Positions 16,581 through 24,868 are shown, numbered from the stretch's first letter. The stretch: DNA of 41,502 nt from an uncultured Prevotellaceae bacterium (GCA_900316975.1 ONFA01000040.1:1-41502), one strand, 5' to 3'. Numbers and translations are program-made. Notes: generated from the letters alone by a model not told the origin.

Positions 16581-17576
16581 TCAAGGAACTTCAACCTTAT
16601 TCAAAATCTTACTGATGATTTCCTCACTGGTCACGTTGCTTGCCTCTGCCTCGTAGGTGAGACCAATGCGGTGACGGAGCACATCCTGAGCCACGGCACG
16701 CACATCTTCCGGGATGACGTAACCGCGATGCTTGATGAAAGCGAAACTGCGGGCTGCCAACGCCAGATTGATGGATGCACGTGGAGAACCGCCAAAGCCA
16801 ATCAAGCCCTTCAGTTCCTTCAGGTTGTACTTGTCGGGGTAGCGGGTGGCAAAGACGATGTCGGCAATGTACTGCTCAATCTTCTCGTCGAGATAGACTT
16901 CACGAACCACCTTGCGAGCCTCCTCTATCTCCTGAGTGCCCATCACAGGACGGATGTCCAGTTTCTCTTGCTTGATATTCTGACGGATGATTGCTTTTTC
17001 TTCCTCCAGACGAGGATAGTCGATGACCACCTTCAGCATGAAACGGTCCACCTGAGCCTCAGGCAGAGGGTATGTGCCCTCCTGCTCAATGGGGTTCTGC
17101 GTAGCCAATACGAGGAAAGGCTTAGGAAGTTCATAAGTATTGGTGGAGATGGTCACTTGACGCTCCTGCATGGCTTCGAGCAATGCACTCTGCACCTTGG
17201 CTGGAGCACGGTTGATCTCATCTGCCAAAATGAAGTTGGCGAAGATAGGACCTTTCTTTGCCTTGAACTCACCATCTTTCTGCGAGTAAATCATGGTACC
17301 GATGACATCGGCAGGCAACAAGTCGGGTGTGAACTGGATGCGCGAGAACTGCGCATCAATCAGTGATGCCAAGGTTTTGATGGCTTTTGTCTTTGCCAAA
17401 CCTGGCACACCTTCGAGCAACACGTGCCCATCAGAAAGAAGTCCCAAAAGGAGAGACTCCACCAGATGTTTCTGACCGATGATGGCCTGATCCATGCCTG
17501 TCATCAGGTTTGTCACAAACGCCGAGTGGCGCTCAATTTTCTCGTTTAATTCTCTAATGTCAATAGCTTCTGCCAT
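16581..17576 (-). CDS. MoxR-family AAA+ ATPase
   Basis: 331 residues with Walker A GVPGLAKT (56-63), Walker B ILADEINRAP (116-125), the arginine/sensor region ATQNPIEQEGTYPLPEAQVD typical of MoxR, and a C-terminal lid. MoxR ATPases act as chaperones for VWA proteins. It is the first gene of the bat operon, followed by DUF58, the 360-aa protein and batA-E. The gap upstream has a good -7 box (TATCTTTG, - strand at 17716-17723) but no matching -33 element. Confidence 0.93.
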   Translation of the reverse strand: MAEAIDIRELNEKIERHSAFVTNLMTGMDQAIIGQKHLVESLLLGLLSDGHVLLEGVPGLAKTKAIKTLASLIDAQFSRIQFTPDLLPADVIGTMIYSQKDGEFKAKKGPIFANFILADEINRAPAKVQSALLEAMQERQVTISTNTYELPKPFLVLATQNPIEQEGTYPLPEAQVDRFMLKVVIDYPRLEEEKAIIRQNIKQEKLDIRPVMGTQEIEEARKVVREVYLDEKIEQYIADIVFATRYPDKYNLKELKGLIGFGGSPRASINLALAARSFAFIKHRGYVIPEDVRAVAQDVLRHRIGLTYEAEASNVTSEEIISKILNKVEVP

Positions 17577-17820
17577 AATTCATTTATTAGAAGTTAGAGA
17601 AGTTAAAGAATTTTGAGAAGTTATCGACGGAACTTTGCCTACAGTATGACATATGTCTTTAACTTCGAGCGAAGCGATAACTTCCGCAACTTCATTAACT
17701 TCATCAATTATAATGCAAAGATACACCATTCTACGCATATCTTCGCCCTCCCAAGTATTAAAAAACCTTGCATTTAAGAATAGTTAACCCATAAAGGCTT
17801 AAGAATATAGACATCAAAAG
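17577..17820. other. Intergenic region upstream of moxR
   Basis: Contains degenerate AGTTA-type repeats (17585-17700) in the presumed moxR leader, and a TATCTTTG -7-like box on the - strand at 17716-17723. The rest is AT-rich, with no ORF or RNA recognised. Confidence 0.5.
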
Positions 17821-17856
17821 AAAGCCAACCGCAACACGAAGGCTACGATTGGCTTT
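17821..17856 (-). terminator. Hairpin terminator after the HU/LysM gene
   Basis: AAAGCCAA (17821-17828) pairs with TTGGCTTT (17849-17856). On the - strand the stem is followed by CTTTTG. It lies 24 nt beyond the stop of the HU/LysM gene and ends the ftsY-rimO-HU transcript. Confidence 0.7.
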
Positions 17857-17880
17857 TATTGTGTATGACATGAGGTTCTT

Positions 17881-19242
17881 TTACGGCAGTTTCACCACAG
17901 CGCCGACTGGGATGTTGTTGGGATCGGCAAAAGTGTTGATGCGGAGGATTGCCCGCACAGAATCTTTCGTGCCATAATACTTCTGAGAGACGCGGGTCAA
18001 GGACTCACCACGTTGCATGCGGTGTGTCTTAGGGCGTTCCTCCTTGGCTGGTTTCTGGACTTCAGGCTTCTGGGCATCAGGCTTGGATGCTTCTTTTTGT
18101 GGTTCGGGAGCCACTTTGACGCTATCGGCCTTTTGTGCTTTAACCAATGAATCCTTGTCTGCCTTCGGTACAACAGGTTTTGTGGACTTAGCAGGTTGGA
18201 CAGATTTGTCCTTCTTGGCAGGTTTCGTCGTCTGTTCCACTGTATGTACTTTTTCCACAGCCTCGATGTTTCGATGAATCAGATAGATGAAGACACCCAG
18301 CACTGCCAACAGCAGGATGATGAGGACGGTCAGCCAGAAACGCTTGTTGCTTGATGGTTTTGATTGAGGTTTTTCCTCTTGTGAATGTGATGGCTCTGTC
18401 ATCACACGGTTGAAGGCAGCCTGACGCTTTTCCTCTTCAAAAGTTTCTACTGAAGGGTCGGCTTTTTCGTTCGCAGGAGTCACAGGAATAGCGGAAACGG
18501 GATTGGTGTCCTTTACAGTTTCCACAGACACTTCCTTTTCCGTTTTTTCTGTATGAGGCACAACTTCAGGTTCCACATTCTTCTCCAATCTTTCCAGCAA
18601 TTTCTCCAAGCGCACCTTCTCGGCATTTGCCTTACGTGCTTCTTCCACTGCGGTTTCCATCTTCGCCTTTGCCGCTTCGTATTGCTGACGGATATCATCT
18701 ACACTTTCTGGCGTGGAGATGAGCATGTCAATGCCGGCAAAAGCATCTTGTGGAGTCTCCACCCGCTCGGGCTCTGGCACTTGGATGAGAGTTTCTATAT
18801 CTTCCTCTTCCTTAGGCTCTTCCATCTCGATAGGTGCTTCTGTTTTTATAGGCTCTGCAACCATTACAGGTTCAGCAACCTTTGCTGATTCAGCAACAAC
18901 CACGCTTTCCGTATGGGCATCTTCTGCCAAAGTCACCTCTTCCTCATTTTTTGTCTGAGGATTCAGCACCTCCACCACATGGTCTTCAGCGGTGAAAGAA
19001 AGTTTTTTATATCCTGGAATGACAAAACGCATGCCTGTTGACACGTTCACACTTTCGCGGTCACCGACCTCTATGAGTTTGAAGGTGCCCAAACCTTTTA
19101 TCTTGACGACATCTCCTGCCGACACAGCCTCAACGATGGTGTCGAAGAATGCCTTGGAGAACGTCTCAGCCACCTTTTTCTGCACTCCTGCTTTCCGAGC
19201 AAGGGCGTCGGCTATATTCTGGAATGAAAGTTTCTCGTTCAT
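17881..19242 (-). CDS. HU-like domain fused to a membrane segment and LysM domain
   Basis: 453 residues. Residues 1-~95 are an HU/IHF-like domain (FQNIADALARKAGVQKKVAE; VVKIKGLGTFKLIEV; FVIPGYKKLSFTA). A long Glu/Lys/Pro-rich linker with a heptad-like stretch (~190-235) leads to one membrane segment (~302-322, FWLTVLIILLLAVLGVFIYL). Another low-complexity stretch precedes a C-terminal LysM domain (~406-453, HRMQRGESLTRVSQKYYG). The HU end would be cytoplasmic and the LysM end periplasmic, so the protein could tether DNA or HU partners to the cell wall. It starts 3 nt after the stop of a separate HU gene. Confidence 0.85.
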   Translation of the reverse strand: MNEKLSFQNIADALARKAGVQKKVAETFSKAFFDTIVEAVSAGDVVKIKGLGTFKLIEVGDRESVNVSTGMRFVIPGYKKLSFTAEDHVVEVLNPQTKNEEEVTLAEDAHTESVVVAESAKVAEPVMVAEPIKTEAPIEMEEPKEEEDIETLIQVPEPERVETPQDAFAGIDMLISTPESVDDIRQQYEAAKAKMETAVEEARKANAEKVRLEKLLERLEKNVEPEVVPHTEKTEKEVSVETVKDTNPVSAIPVTPANEKADPSVETFEEEKRQAAFNRVMTEPSHSQEEKPQSKPSSNKRFWLTVLIILLLAVLGVFIYLIHRNIEAVEKVHTVEQTTKPAKKDKSVQPAKSTKPVVPKADKDSLVKAQKADSVKVAPEPQKEASKPDAQKPEVQKPAKEERPKTHRMQRGESLTRVSQKYYGTKDSVRAILRINTFADPNNIPVGAVVKLP

Positions 19243-19245
19243 AGG

Positions 19246-19524
19246 CTATTCCTTGTTAAGTTGCGTCTTCAGCGCCCCACTCATCTTGTAGTTGAGCGTG
19301 GTCTTCGACGGCACCACCATGTAGGCCTTGGAGGTAGGGTTGTAGATTCTGCGACTGGCTTTCTCGCGAGGCTCAAACGAACCAAAGCCTTGAATGGTCA
19401 CGCTGTTGCCGTCGGCTATTTCCTCCAGCACAGTACCAATCAGCAAAGAAGACAGTTCCTTCGCCTCGCCCATCTCGAGGCGGGTCTTCTGCGAGATTTT
19501 CTCTAAAAATTCCTTGTTCGTCAT
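19246..19524 (-). CDS. HU family DNA-binding protein
   Basis: 92 residues matching HU/IHF: EFLEKISQKTRLEMGEAKEL at the N-terminus, SVTIQGFGSFEPREKASRR with the beta-arm region, and a family-like length. HU bends and compacts DNA as a dimer. The start overlaps the rimO stop by 4 nt (ATGA), indicating translational coupling. The downstream HU/LysM fusion may be its partner. Confidence 0.92.
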   Translation of the reverse strand: MTNKEFLEKISQKTRLEMGEAKELSSLLIGTVLEEIADGNSVTIQGFGSFEPREKASRRIYNPTSKAYMVVPSKTTLNYKMSGALKTQLNKE

Positions 19525-20822
19525 TTTGTCACTTTACCATATAAGTCAAAATCGTCGGAATCAACGATATGAACATTGTAGAAACTTCCTTTTCTTAATG
19601 CCCCGTCTGCCACAGGAATGAGCACTTCGGGGTCCACTTCGGGCGAGTCAAATTCAGTTCTTCCCACGTAATACTCGCCTTCTTTCCTATCGATCATCAC
19701 CTTGAGCGTCTGCCCCACTTTCTCTGCCTGCACCTCTGCGGAAATGCCCTGTTGCAAGTCCATCAACTCGCTCAGCCTGCGTTGCTTCACCTCATCAGAC
19801 ACTTCGTCCGTGAAGTTCTTTTGGGCAGGGGTCCCCTCCTCTTCTGAATAGGCAAAAGCACCCATTCTGTCGAATCGTGCCCAACGTACAAATTCCTTCA
19901 GTTCCTCAAACTCCGCCTCTCCTTCACCTGGGAAACCGACCATCAGCGTGGTGCGGAGTGCGATGCCTGGCACCTCCTTTCTGATGCGCTCAATCAGGGC
20001 GTAGGTATCCTCCTTGTTCACATGGCGCTGCATGTTGGTGAGCACTTTCGTGCTGACGTGCTGCAAGGCGATGTCGAGATACTTGCACACGTTCTTCCGT
20101 TCACGAATCACCTTCAGCAGTTCCCAAGGGAAATTCATCGGATAGGCATAGTGCAGACGAATCCACTTCACACCCTTCACCTCACTAATCCGCTCCACCA
20201 ATTCCGCTATCTTTTGTTCGCCATAAATGTCCAAGCCATAGTAAGTCAACTCCTGCGCAATCACTTGAAACTCCTTCACGCCCTCGCTCACCAGATGTTC
20301 CACTTCTGCCACGATGTCCTCCATCGGACGGCTCTGATGATGCCCCGTGATGATGGGGATGGCGCAATAGGCACAATGACGGTCACATCCCTCCGAAATC
20401 TTCAAATAGGCATAATGCTTGGGGGTAGTCAGACGGCGTTCATACTGGCGTTCTTGTTGATACGTCTTGCCCAAGTCGTTGAGCAATTCCGTCCAGTTGA
20501 ATTTGCCGTAGAACTTGTCCACCTGCGGAATCTCATGCCCCAATTCCTTCATGAAGCGCTGAGACAGACACCCCATCACATACACCTGCTTCACACGCCC
20601 CTCTTCCTTTGCCTGACACAATTCGAGAATCATGTTCACGCTCTCCTCCTGCGCATCGGCAATGAAGCCACACGTGTTCACCACCACAATCTCACCCTGC
20701 GGGTTCTCACTATCATGCGTCACACGATAGCCATTCAGTTCCAACTGACGAATCAGCCTTTCCGAATCCACCAGATTCTTCGAGCACCCCAGCGTGATGA
20801 TATCTATTGTATTTTTTCTCAT
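19521..20822 (-). CDS. rimO: RimO, ribosomal protein S12 methylthiotransferase
   Basis: 433 residues. UPF0004 domain with Cys13, Cys51 and Cys85 (LGCSKN, NTCGF, MGCLSQR) for one iron-sulfur cluster. The radical SAM motif GCDRHCAYCAIP (Cys146, 150, 153) holds the other. A C-terminal TRAM domain is present (VMIDRKEGEYYVGRTEFDSP). RimO adds a methylthio group to the conserved Asp of ribosomal protein S12. Opening MRKNTIDIITLGCSKNLVDS is typical of RimO rather than MiaB. It lies between ftsY and HU, an arrangement common in Bacteroidota. Confidence 0.95.
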   Translation of the reverse strand: MRKNTIDIITLGCSKNLVDSERLIRQLELNGYRVTHDSENPQGEIVVVNTCGFIADAQEESVNMILELCQAKEEGRVKQVYVMGCLSQRFMKELGHEIPQVDKFYGKFNWTELLNDLGKTYQQERQYERRLTTPKHYAYLKISEGCDRHCAYCAIPIITGHHQSRPMEDIVAEVEHLVSEGVKEFQVIAQELTYYGLDIYGEQKIAELVERISEVKGVKWIRLHYAYPMNFPWELLKVIRERKNVCKYLDIALQHVSTKVLTNMQRHVNKEDTYALIERIRKEVPGIALRTTLMVGFPGEGEAEFEELKEFVRWARFDRMGAFAYSEEEGTPAQKNFTDEVSDEVKQRRLSELMDLQQGISAEVQAEKVGQTLKVMIDRKEGEYYVGRTEFDSPEVDPEVLIPVADGALRKGSFYNVHIVDSDDFDLYGKVTK

Positions 20823-20823
20823 T

Positions 20824-20900
20824 CTCTCAACTCAAAACTCTCAACCCTAAACTCTTAACTCTTAACCCTTAACTCTTAACCCTTAACCCTAAACCATCAA
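20824..20900. repeat. AACCCTTAACTCTT-type degenerate repeats (rimO leader)
   Basis: Tandem units of CTCAACC, CTTAACT and CTTAACC fill the ftsY-rimO spacer. On the transcribed strand they read as AGTTAAGGGTTAAG-like sequence ending just before the rimO start. Confidence 0.75.
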
Positions 20901-21857
20901 CTACTCTCCAAACAGGCTCTCCACAAACGCCTTGCGGTTGAACGCCTGCAAGTCTTCCATTCCCTCGCCCAGTCCGATGTAGCGCACGGGAATCTTGAAC
21001 TGGTCGCTGATGCCGATAACCACACCACCTTTCGCCGTTCCATCCAACTTGGTGATGGCCATCGAAGTCACCTCCGTCGCCTTTGTGAACTGCTTTGCCT
21101 GTTCAAAGGCATTCTGCCCGGTCGAACCGTCCAGCACCAACATCACGTCATCAGCCTCGTACCCAGCGGCTTTCTTCACCGCATTCTTTATCTTCGTCAA
21201 TTCGTTCATCAAGCCCACCTTATTGTGCAGACGACCTGCCGTGTCAATGAGCACAACATCCGCACCGTTCGCCTTGGCAGAACTAACCGCATCAAAAGCC
21301 ACAGCGGCAGGGTCACTGCCCATCTGCTGCTTCACCACAGGCACTCCAACTCTTTCTCCCCAGATGCAAATCTGCTCCACGGCAGCAGCACGGAAGGTGT
21401 CGGCTGCACCGAGATAGACCTTCAAACCTGCCTGCTTGAACTGATAAGCCAACTTGCCTATCGTCGTCGTCTTCCCCACTCCGTTCACGCCCACCACCAG
21501 AATGATGTAAGGCTTGTGCGCCCCTTCGGGTATCTGGAAACCCTCTGTATCATCTGTATTGTTCTCGGTCAGCAGACCTGCTATTTCCTCACGCAATATC
21601 TTGTTCAACTCGTCCGTACCCACATACTTGTCGCGTGCCACACGCTCCTCTATCCTACGGATAATCTCCAACGTCGTATCGACACCCACATCGCTCGTAA
21701 TCAGCACCTCCTCCAGATTATCCAGCACATCATCATCCACCTTCGATTTTCCAGCCACAGCACGAGCAATCTTGCCAAACACACTCTCTTTCGTCTTGGC
21801 CAATCCGTTATCCAGTGTCTCTTTCTTTTTCTTGGAAAACAAATCAAAAAATCCCAT
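20901..21857 (-). CDS. ftsY: FtsY, signal recognition particle receptor
   Basis: 318 residues from the ATG at 21857, which begins MGFFDLFSKKKKETLDNGLA, the usual start. The frame stays open to 22007, but the two promoters at 21891-21995 lie inside that extension, so it is not translated. The N domain is followed by the G domain with GVNGVGKT (123-130), the DTAGR loop and TKLDGTAKGG. FtsY is the GTPase receptor that docks ribosome-SRP complexes at the inner membrane. The short acidic A domain is typical of Bacteroidota. Confidence 0.95.
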   Translation of the reverse strand: MGFFDLFSKKKKETLDNGLAKTKESVFGKIARAVAGKSKVDDDVLDNLEEVLITSDVGVDTTLEIIRRIEERVARDKYVGTDELNKILREEIAGLLTENNTDDTEGFQIPEGAHKPYIILVVGVNGVGKTTTIGKLAYQFKQAGLKVYLGAADTFRAAAVEQICIWGERVGVPVVKQQMGSDPAAVAFDAVSSAKANGADVVLIDTAGRLHNKVGLMNELTKIKNAVKKAAGYEADDVMLVLDGSTGQNAFEQAKQFTKATEVTSMAITKLDGTAKGGVVIGISDQFKIPVRYIGLGEGMEDLQAFNRKAFVESLFGE

Positions 21858-21890
21858 ATTCTTTTTTCCTTTACTTATGTAATTAAAAGA

Positions 21891-21922
21891 CAAAGGTACG
21901 AATAAGTGATAGAACAACCAAA
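21891..21922 (-). promoter_or_regulatory. Proximal ftsY promoter
   Basis: On the - strand: TTTG (21919-21922), 20 nt, TACCTTTG (21891-21898). This is a full Bacteroidota consensus. It lies ~35 nt upstream of the ftsY ATG. Confidence 0.85.
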
Positions 21923-21963
21923 TAAATTTGGATTTTTCCCACCAATAGTGCCTTCGACACCGC

Positions 21964-21995
21964 CAAAGGTACGAATAAGTGGCTAAAAAAGCAAA
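21964..21995 (-). promoter_or_regulatory. Distal ftsY promoter
   Basis: On the - strand: TTTG (21992-21995), 20 nt, TACCTTTG (21964-21971). The 10 bases before each -7 box (CACTTATTCG) are identical in both promoters. The -33 TTTG falls in the T-tract of the preceding terminator. Confidence 0.8.
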
Positions 21996-22021
21996 AAACC
22001 CCTCCAAAAATGGAGAGGTTT
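21992..22021 (-). terminator. Terminator of the rpmB-rpmG-DUF4295 transcript
   Basis: Stem AAACCTCTCC / GGAGGGGTTT on the - strand (22021-22012 with 22005-21996, one G-U), loop ATTTTT, followed by TTTTTTG. It sits ~90 nt after the DUF4295 stop. Confidence 0.8.
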
Positions 22022-22111
22022 GTCGTTTTCATGCCGAAGAGCACCCCAAAAGTGCACTCCAAGCCTATGTTTTAGTCATGTAGGGCTGAAGGTTCTGCCC
22101 CAAACGTCAGA

Positions 22112-22264
22112 TTACTTCTTCATGTATTCCTTCACCATGTCGGCAGGAATCATCTTCTCATCAAATGCGTATGCACCAGTCTTGGGAGACTTGAACATCT
22201 TGATGACCTTCGTGTAAGAACGTCCGTCCTTATTCTGAAGGGTTGCGACGGTTTTTTTTGCCAT
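22112..22264 (-). CDS. DUF4295 family protein (50 aa)
   Basis: A 50-residue ORF: it starts MAKKTVATLQNKDGRSYTKV and ends ADMVKEYMKK. This is the small, basic DUF4295 protein found next to ribosomal proteins L33 and L28 in Bacteroidota. Its role is not established, but its size, charge and invariant position suggest a ribosome-associated function. It follows rpmG by 104 nt of AT-rich repeat and precedes the terminator at 21992-22021. Confidence 0.9.
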   Translation of the reverse strand: MAKKTVATLQNKDGRSYTKVIKMFKSPKTGAYAFDEKMIPADMVKEYMKK

Positions 22265-22274
22265 AGTCTAATTA

Positions 22275-22368
22275 TTTATTTTCAATTTACTATTTACAAT
22301 TCAAAGTTCCCACAATCCACGCACTCGCCGAATGGCAAATGGTAAATTGTAAATCGTCAAATGGTAAA
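22275..22368. repeat. AT-rich TTTACAATTT-type repeats
   Basis: Spacer between rpmG and the DUF4295 gene with repeated TTTACTATTTACAATT and AAATGGTAAATTGTAAAT units in both orientations. Confidence 0.65.
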
Positions 22369-22557
22369 TTACTTGATCTCCTTGTGCACAGTCATGCGCT
22401 TCAGGATGGGGTTATACTTCTTCAACTCCAAACGGTCTGGAGTGTTCTTGCGGTTCTTGGTAGTGATGTATCTTGATGTGCCTGGAAGACCGCTATCCTT
22501 CATTTCTGTGCATTCGAGGATGACCTGCACGCGATTGCCTTTAGCTTTCTTTGCCAT
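22369..22557 (-). CDS. rpmG: 50S ribosomal protein L33
   Basis: 62 residues, starting [20 protein letters not shown] and containing [20 protein letters not shown], the L33 signature. Only one cysteine is present, so this is the zinc-free (C-minus) form. It lies 27 nt after rpmB in the usual Bacteroidota order. Confidence 0.95.
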   Translation of the reverse strand: MAKKAKGNRVQVILECTEMKDSGLPGTSRYITTKNRKNTPDRLELKKYNPILKRMTVHKEIK

Positions 22558-22584
22558 AGTTCTTTTCTCCTTACTTTAATGTGA

Positions 22585-22845
22585 TTAGCCAATAACTTGG
22601 ATGTCCTTCCATTCGCAGTGACCCTTAGCGACAGCCTGCTTCAGAGCAGCGTCAAGACCAATGCGGTTGATGATACGCAAACCTGCAGCGCTCACCTTGA
22701 GCACAATCCAGCAATCTTCCTCTACATAGTAGAATTTCTTAGTGAACAAGTTGACATCGAAACGTCTCTTTGTTCTGCGAAGTGAGTGAGACACATTGTT
22801 ACCCACCACAGACTTCTTACCTGTAATCTGACAAATTTTTGACAT
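22585..22845 (-). CDS. rpmB: 50S ribosomal protein L28
   Basis: 86 residues: [20 protein letters not shown], then [11 protein letters not shown], then [20 protein letters not shown], matching L28. First gene of the small ribosomal transcript. A TAGATTTG -7-like box is present upstream at 22871-22878 on the - strand, but no good -33 element pairs with it. Confidence 0.95.
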   Translation of the reverse strand: MSKICQITGKKSVVGNNVSHSLRRTKRRFDVNLFTKKFYYVEEDCWIVLKVSAAGLRIINRIGLDAALKQAVAKGHCEWKDIQVIG

Positions 22846-23217
22846 TTTCTTATATTCTTTTGTTAATTTTCAAATCTAATTTTACTTGGAGAAGTACAGG
22901 TCTTCACAGTTCCGGCAGGCCCGCAATGCCCACCTCGCGAAATTTGGAACGCTCAACCCTTTTTTTGTTTTTGAAAATTAGGGGTGTTTCTTTATTTTCT
23001 ATTTTACCATGTACAATTTACAATTGATTGAGCAATCCAACAAATATCCATCGCCGCATGGCAAATGGGTAAATTGTAAATTGTAAAATTGTAAATGACA
23101 TTGTGCTCCCGATTGGGATTACATATCCCTTGCCCTGCCACGGGCTATCATTCGAATCCTTTCCTCACCTCTCGAACTGAAAGCGAGCTTTCGTTCGCTC
23201 GTTGAGAAAATTCTTCG
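22846..23217. other. Intergenic region between rpmB and tRNA-Arg
   Basis: Holds the presumed rpmB leader with a TAGATTTG box (22871-22878, - strand), an AT-rich TTTACAATTT-type repeat tract at about 23000-23098, and short hairpins (GGGAT-N5-ATCCC near 23117; CGAGC-N8-GCTCG near 23191) after the tRNA. No gene was recognised. Confidence 0.5.
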
Positions 23218-23291
23218 TGATCCGGTTGGGATTCGAACCCAAGACCCACAGCTTAGAAGGCTGTTGCTCTATCCAGCTGAGCTACCGGACC
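23218..23291 (-). tRNA. tRNA-Arg (anticodon TCT)
   Basis: On the - strand the sequence folds as a tRNA. The acceptor GGTCCGG pairs with CCGGATC (one G-T). The D-arm is GCTCAGCTGGATAGAGC. The anticodon arm is ACAGC-CTTCTAA-GCTGT, giving anticodon TCT. The T-arm contains GGGTTCGAATCCC-like sequence. The discriminator base is A and no CCA is encoded. It reads AGA codons. Confidence 0.95.
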
Positions 23292-23406
23292 ATCCTCTCA
23301 TGGACTTTCCGTCCTTCTCTCAGGCCTCATCCACTCGGAGTTTTTACGTATGGCTCAGCCACACAAAACATCATGCACGGACATACGCCCACGCAATTTG
23401 CGGATG

Positions 23407-23438
23407 CAAAGGTACGCTTTTTCCCCGAACCTCACAAA
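23407..23438 (-). promoter_or_regulatory. Promoter for tRNA-Arg
   Basis: On the - strand: TTTG (23435-23438), 20 nt, TACCTTTG (23407-23414). The tRNA starts ~115 nt downstream, so the primary transcript would have a 5' leader. Confidence 0.75.
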
Positions 23439-23509
23439 TAAATTTCAAAATATTTTTCTCGGTGAGACAAATTTTGTGCCAAAAAGAGTGGAAGCCACAC
23501 GTTTACCAT

Positions 23510-23527
23510 AAGGAAAGACTTTTCCTT
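23510..23527 (-). terminator. Weak hairpin after the WYL regulator gene
   Basis: AAGGAAA (23510-23516) pairs with TTTCCTT (23521-23527), loop of 4, 6 nt past the stop. The following T-run is poor, so termination is uncertain. Confidence 0.35.
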
Positions 23528-23533
23528 TTGATT

Positions 23534-24466
23534 CTATCCATACATCTTCACGGCATCCTCATGCCATTGGCGAATCTCGTCTGCCAGCCATTGGGGGGAA
23601 ACGACTTTGAGCCATGCACCACGGGAAAGGAGTTGACCTTTGAAGTCGGCTGTGGGACGGATGAAGAGTTCAAAGTCCACATAATCAGAGGTTTCCTGCT
23701 GTTGACGTTCTTCATCTGTTCGGGGGAGCGCTTCCCTTTGGGTGTGGTGTAACGGAAGGTCGCGAAGATAGTATTTTTCTTTCCCAAATGCACGGAGCAC
23801 AATACGTTCTGGTTGCGTTCCGTCGCCAATGACCACCCCGTAGCACTCGCTGAAGAAGTCGCCTGCCTGAAAGTCTTTCTCTATCTTGAATGTCCCATCC
23901 GTCAGGGTGATGTCTTCCATGCGGTCGAAGGAGAACATGGCAAAGCCGCCATTGTCAAACTTTCCCAACAGATACCAACGCTGGCGGAACAGTTTGATGC
24001 AATAGGGTGAGAGCGTGAACGTCTTTGCCTCCACTGACTGATAACGCCGATACTTCACAGAGATTCGTCGGTTCTCTCGCATGGCTTGAATCACCGTTTC
24101 GAGAAATTCCCCGTCGGACGGAATGTTTTCGAGCATGATGCGATGCTGAAGACTCATGCTCTCACTCACGAGGTTGTTGACCGTCAACGTGGAAAGCATC
24201 CAGTTCTGCACAGTATCTTCACGCAACACCTCCTCGTTGCCGATGTAATAGCGATAGCCATCCCTACGGTCACAGTCGATGTAGATGCCGAAGATGTCCT
24301 CGATGGCATCCTTGTGGCGGTTAAATGTGGTGCGACTCAACGGCAGCCCGTCGCTCATGTCGGTCCGCATACATCGGGTGTTGATGTCCGCCAGCGAAAT
24401 CTTTCCAGCACGGTAGATGGTGTTGACCAGCCAGATGTATTCTCTAAATAATGTGGGAGTTTTCAT
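23534..24466 (-). CDS. WYL-domain transcriptional regulator
   Basis: 310 residues. N-terminal winged-helix-like region (~1-75; ISLADINTRC and LSRTTFNRHKDAIEDIFGIY), a central WYL domain (~130-215) with SPYCIKLFRQRWYLLGKFD, and a WYL C-terminal extension. WYL domains sense ligands, probably nucleotides or nucleic acid, and many such regulators control defence or stress genes. It is divergent from the lipoprotein gene at 24869 across a ~400-nt gap and has its own promoter, so local control of that gene is possible. The defence island begins about 1.6 kb beyond its start. Confidence 0.88.
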   Translation of the reverse strand: MKTPTLFREYIWLVNTIYRAGKISLADINTRCMRTDMSDGLPLSRTTFNRHKDAIEDIFGIYIDCDRRDGYRYYIGNEEVLREDTVQNWMLSTLTVNNLVSESMSLQHRIMLENIPSDGEFLETVIQAMRENRRISVKYRRYQSVEAKTFTLSPYCIKLFRQRWYLLGKFDNGGFAMFSFDRMEDITLTDGTFKIEKDFQAGDFFSECYGVVIGDGTQPERIVLRAFGKEKYYLRDLPLHHTQREALPRTDEERQQQETSDYVDFELFIRPTADFKGQLLSRGAWLKVVSPQWLADEIRQWHEDAVKMYG

Positions 24467-24498
24467 TGTTGCAAATGCCTGATGAGAGTTTTTCTGCG

Positions 24499-24529
24499 CA
24501 AATTTACTAAATCTATTTTACCCATCAAA
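24499..24529 (-). promoter_or_regulatory. Promoter of the WYL regulator
   Basis: On the - strand: TTTG (24526-24529), 19 nt, TAAATTTG (24499-24506), ~33 nt upstream of the ATG at 24466. Confidence 0.75.
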
Positions 24530-24810
24530 AGATTTACAACACTTTTGTATCATAACACATGGTCACGGAATTCACACGATGCCCTACGTCGGCACGGTGC
24601 GCATCGCATCTCACGCACCCTGCGCGAAATATTTCATTCTTCCAGCGCATCATATTTCGTGCTGAAAGATGGTATTTGAAGGCCGACAAATTACGGAAAT
24701 TGTGACCCAACCGAAAAAACAAGGGTGTTCATCTTTGTTCTTTCTTATTATTAATTAGTCTCAAATTATTATTCAATTTGAAAAATCCTTAGCATATTTT
24801 TTCGCATTCA

Positions 24811-24842
24811 TTTGCCACATTCACGGCTTTTTTATATCTTTG
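24811..24842 (+). promoter_or_regulatory. Promoter of the DHH-family lipoprotein gene
   Basis: TTTG (24811-24814), 20 nt, TATCTTTG (24835-24842). Transcription would start near 24849, which rules out the in-frame start at 24812 and supports 24869 or 24875. Confidence 0.8.
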
Positions 24843-24868
24843 CTCCCCCAAGAAAATCAATTGCAATT

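Larger units (their letters stand above)
24467..24868. other. Divergent intergenic region
   Basis: 402 nt between divergent genes. Apart from a promoter at each end (24499-24529 and 24811-24842), the middle (~24540-24720) is less AT-rich and contains short inverted segments such as GCGCATCGCATC and GCGCATCATATT. I see no gene or named RNA. Confidence 0.5.

Noticed and set aside
21858..22007. 50-residue N-terminal extension of FtsY
   Set aside because: It contains both ftsY promoters; MGFFDLFSKK is the family start.
23101..23217. Second tRNA suggested by ATTCGAAT and GGGAT hairpin sequence
   Set aside because: No acceptor stem, D-arm or anticodon arm could be assembled.
23202..23441. 79-aa + strand ORF
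   Set aside because: Lies across the tRNA-Arg gene and its promoter.
24812..24868. Upstream start for the DHH-family lipoprotein
   Set aside because: It begins at the -33 element and precedes the predicted transcription start.
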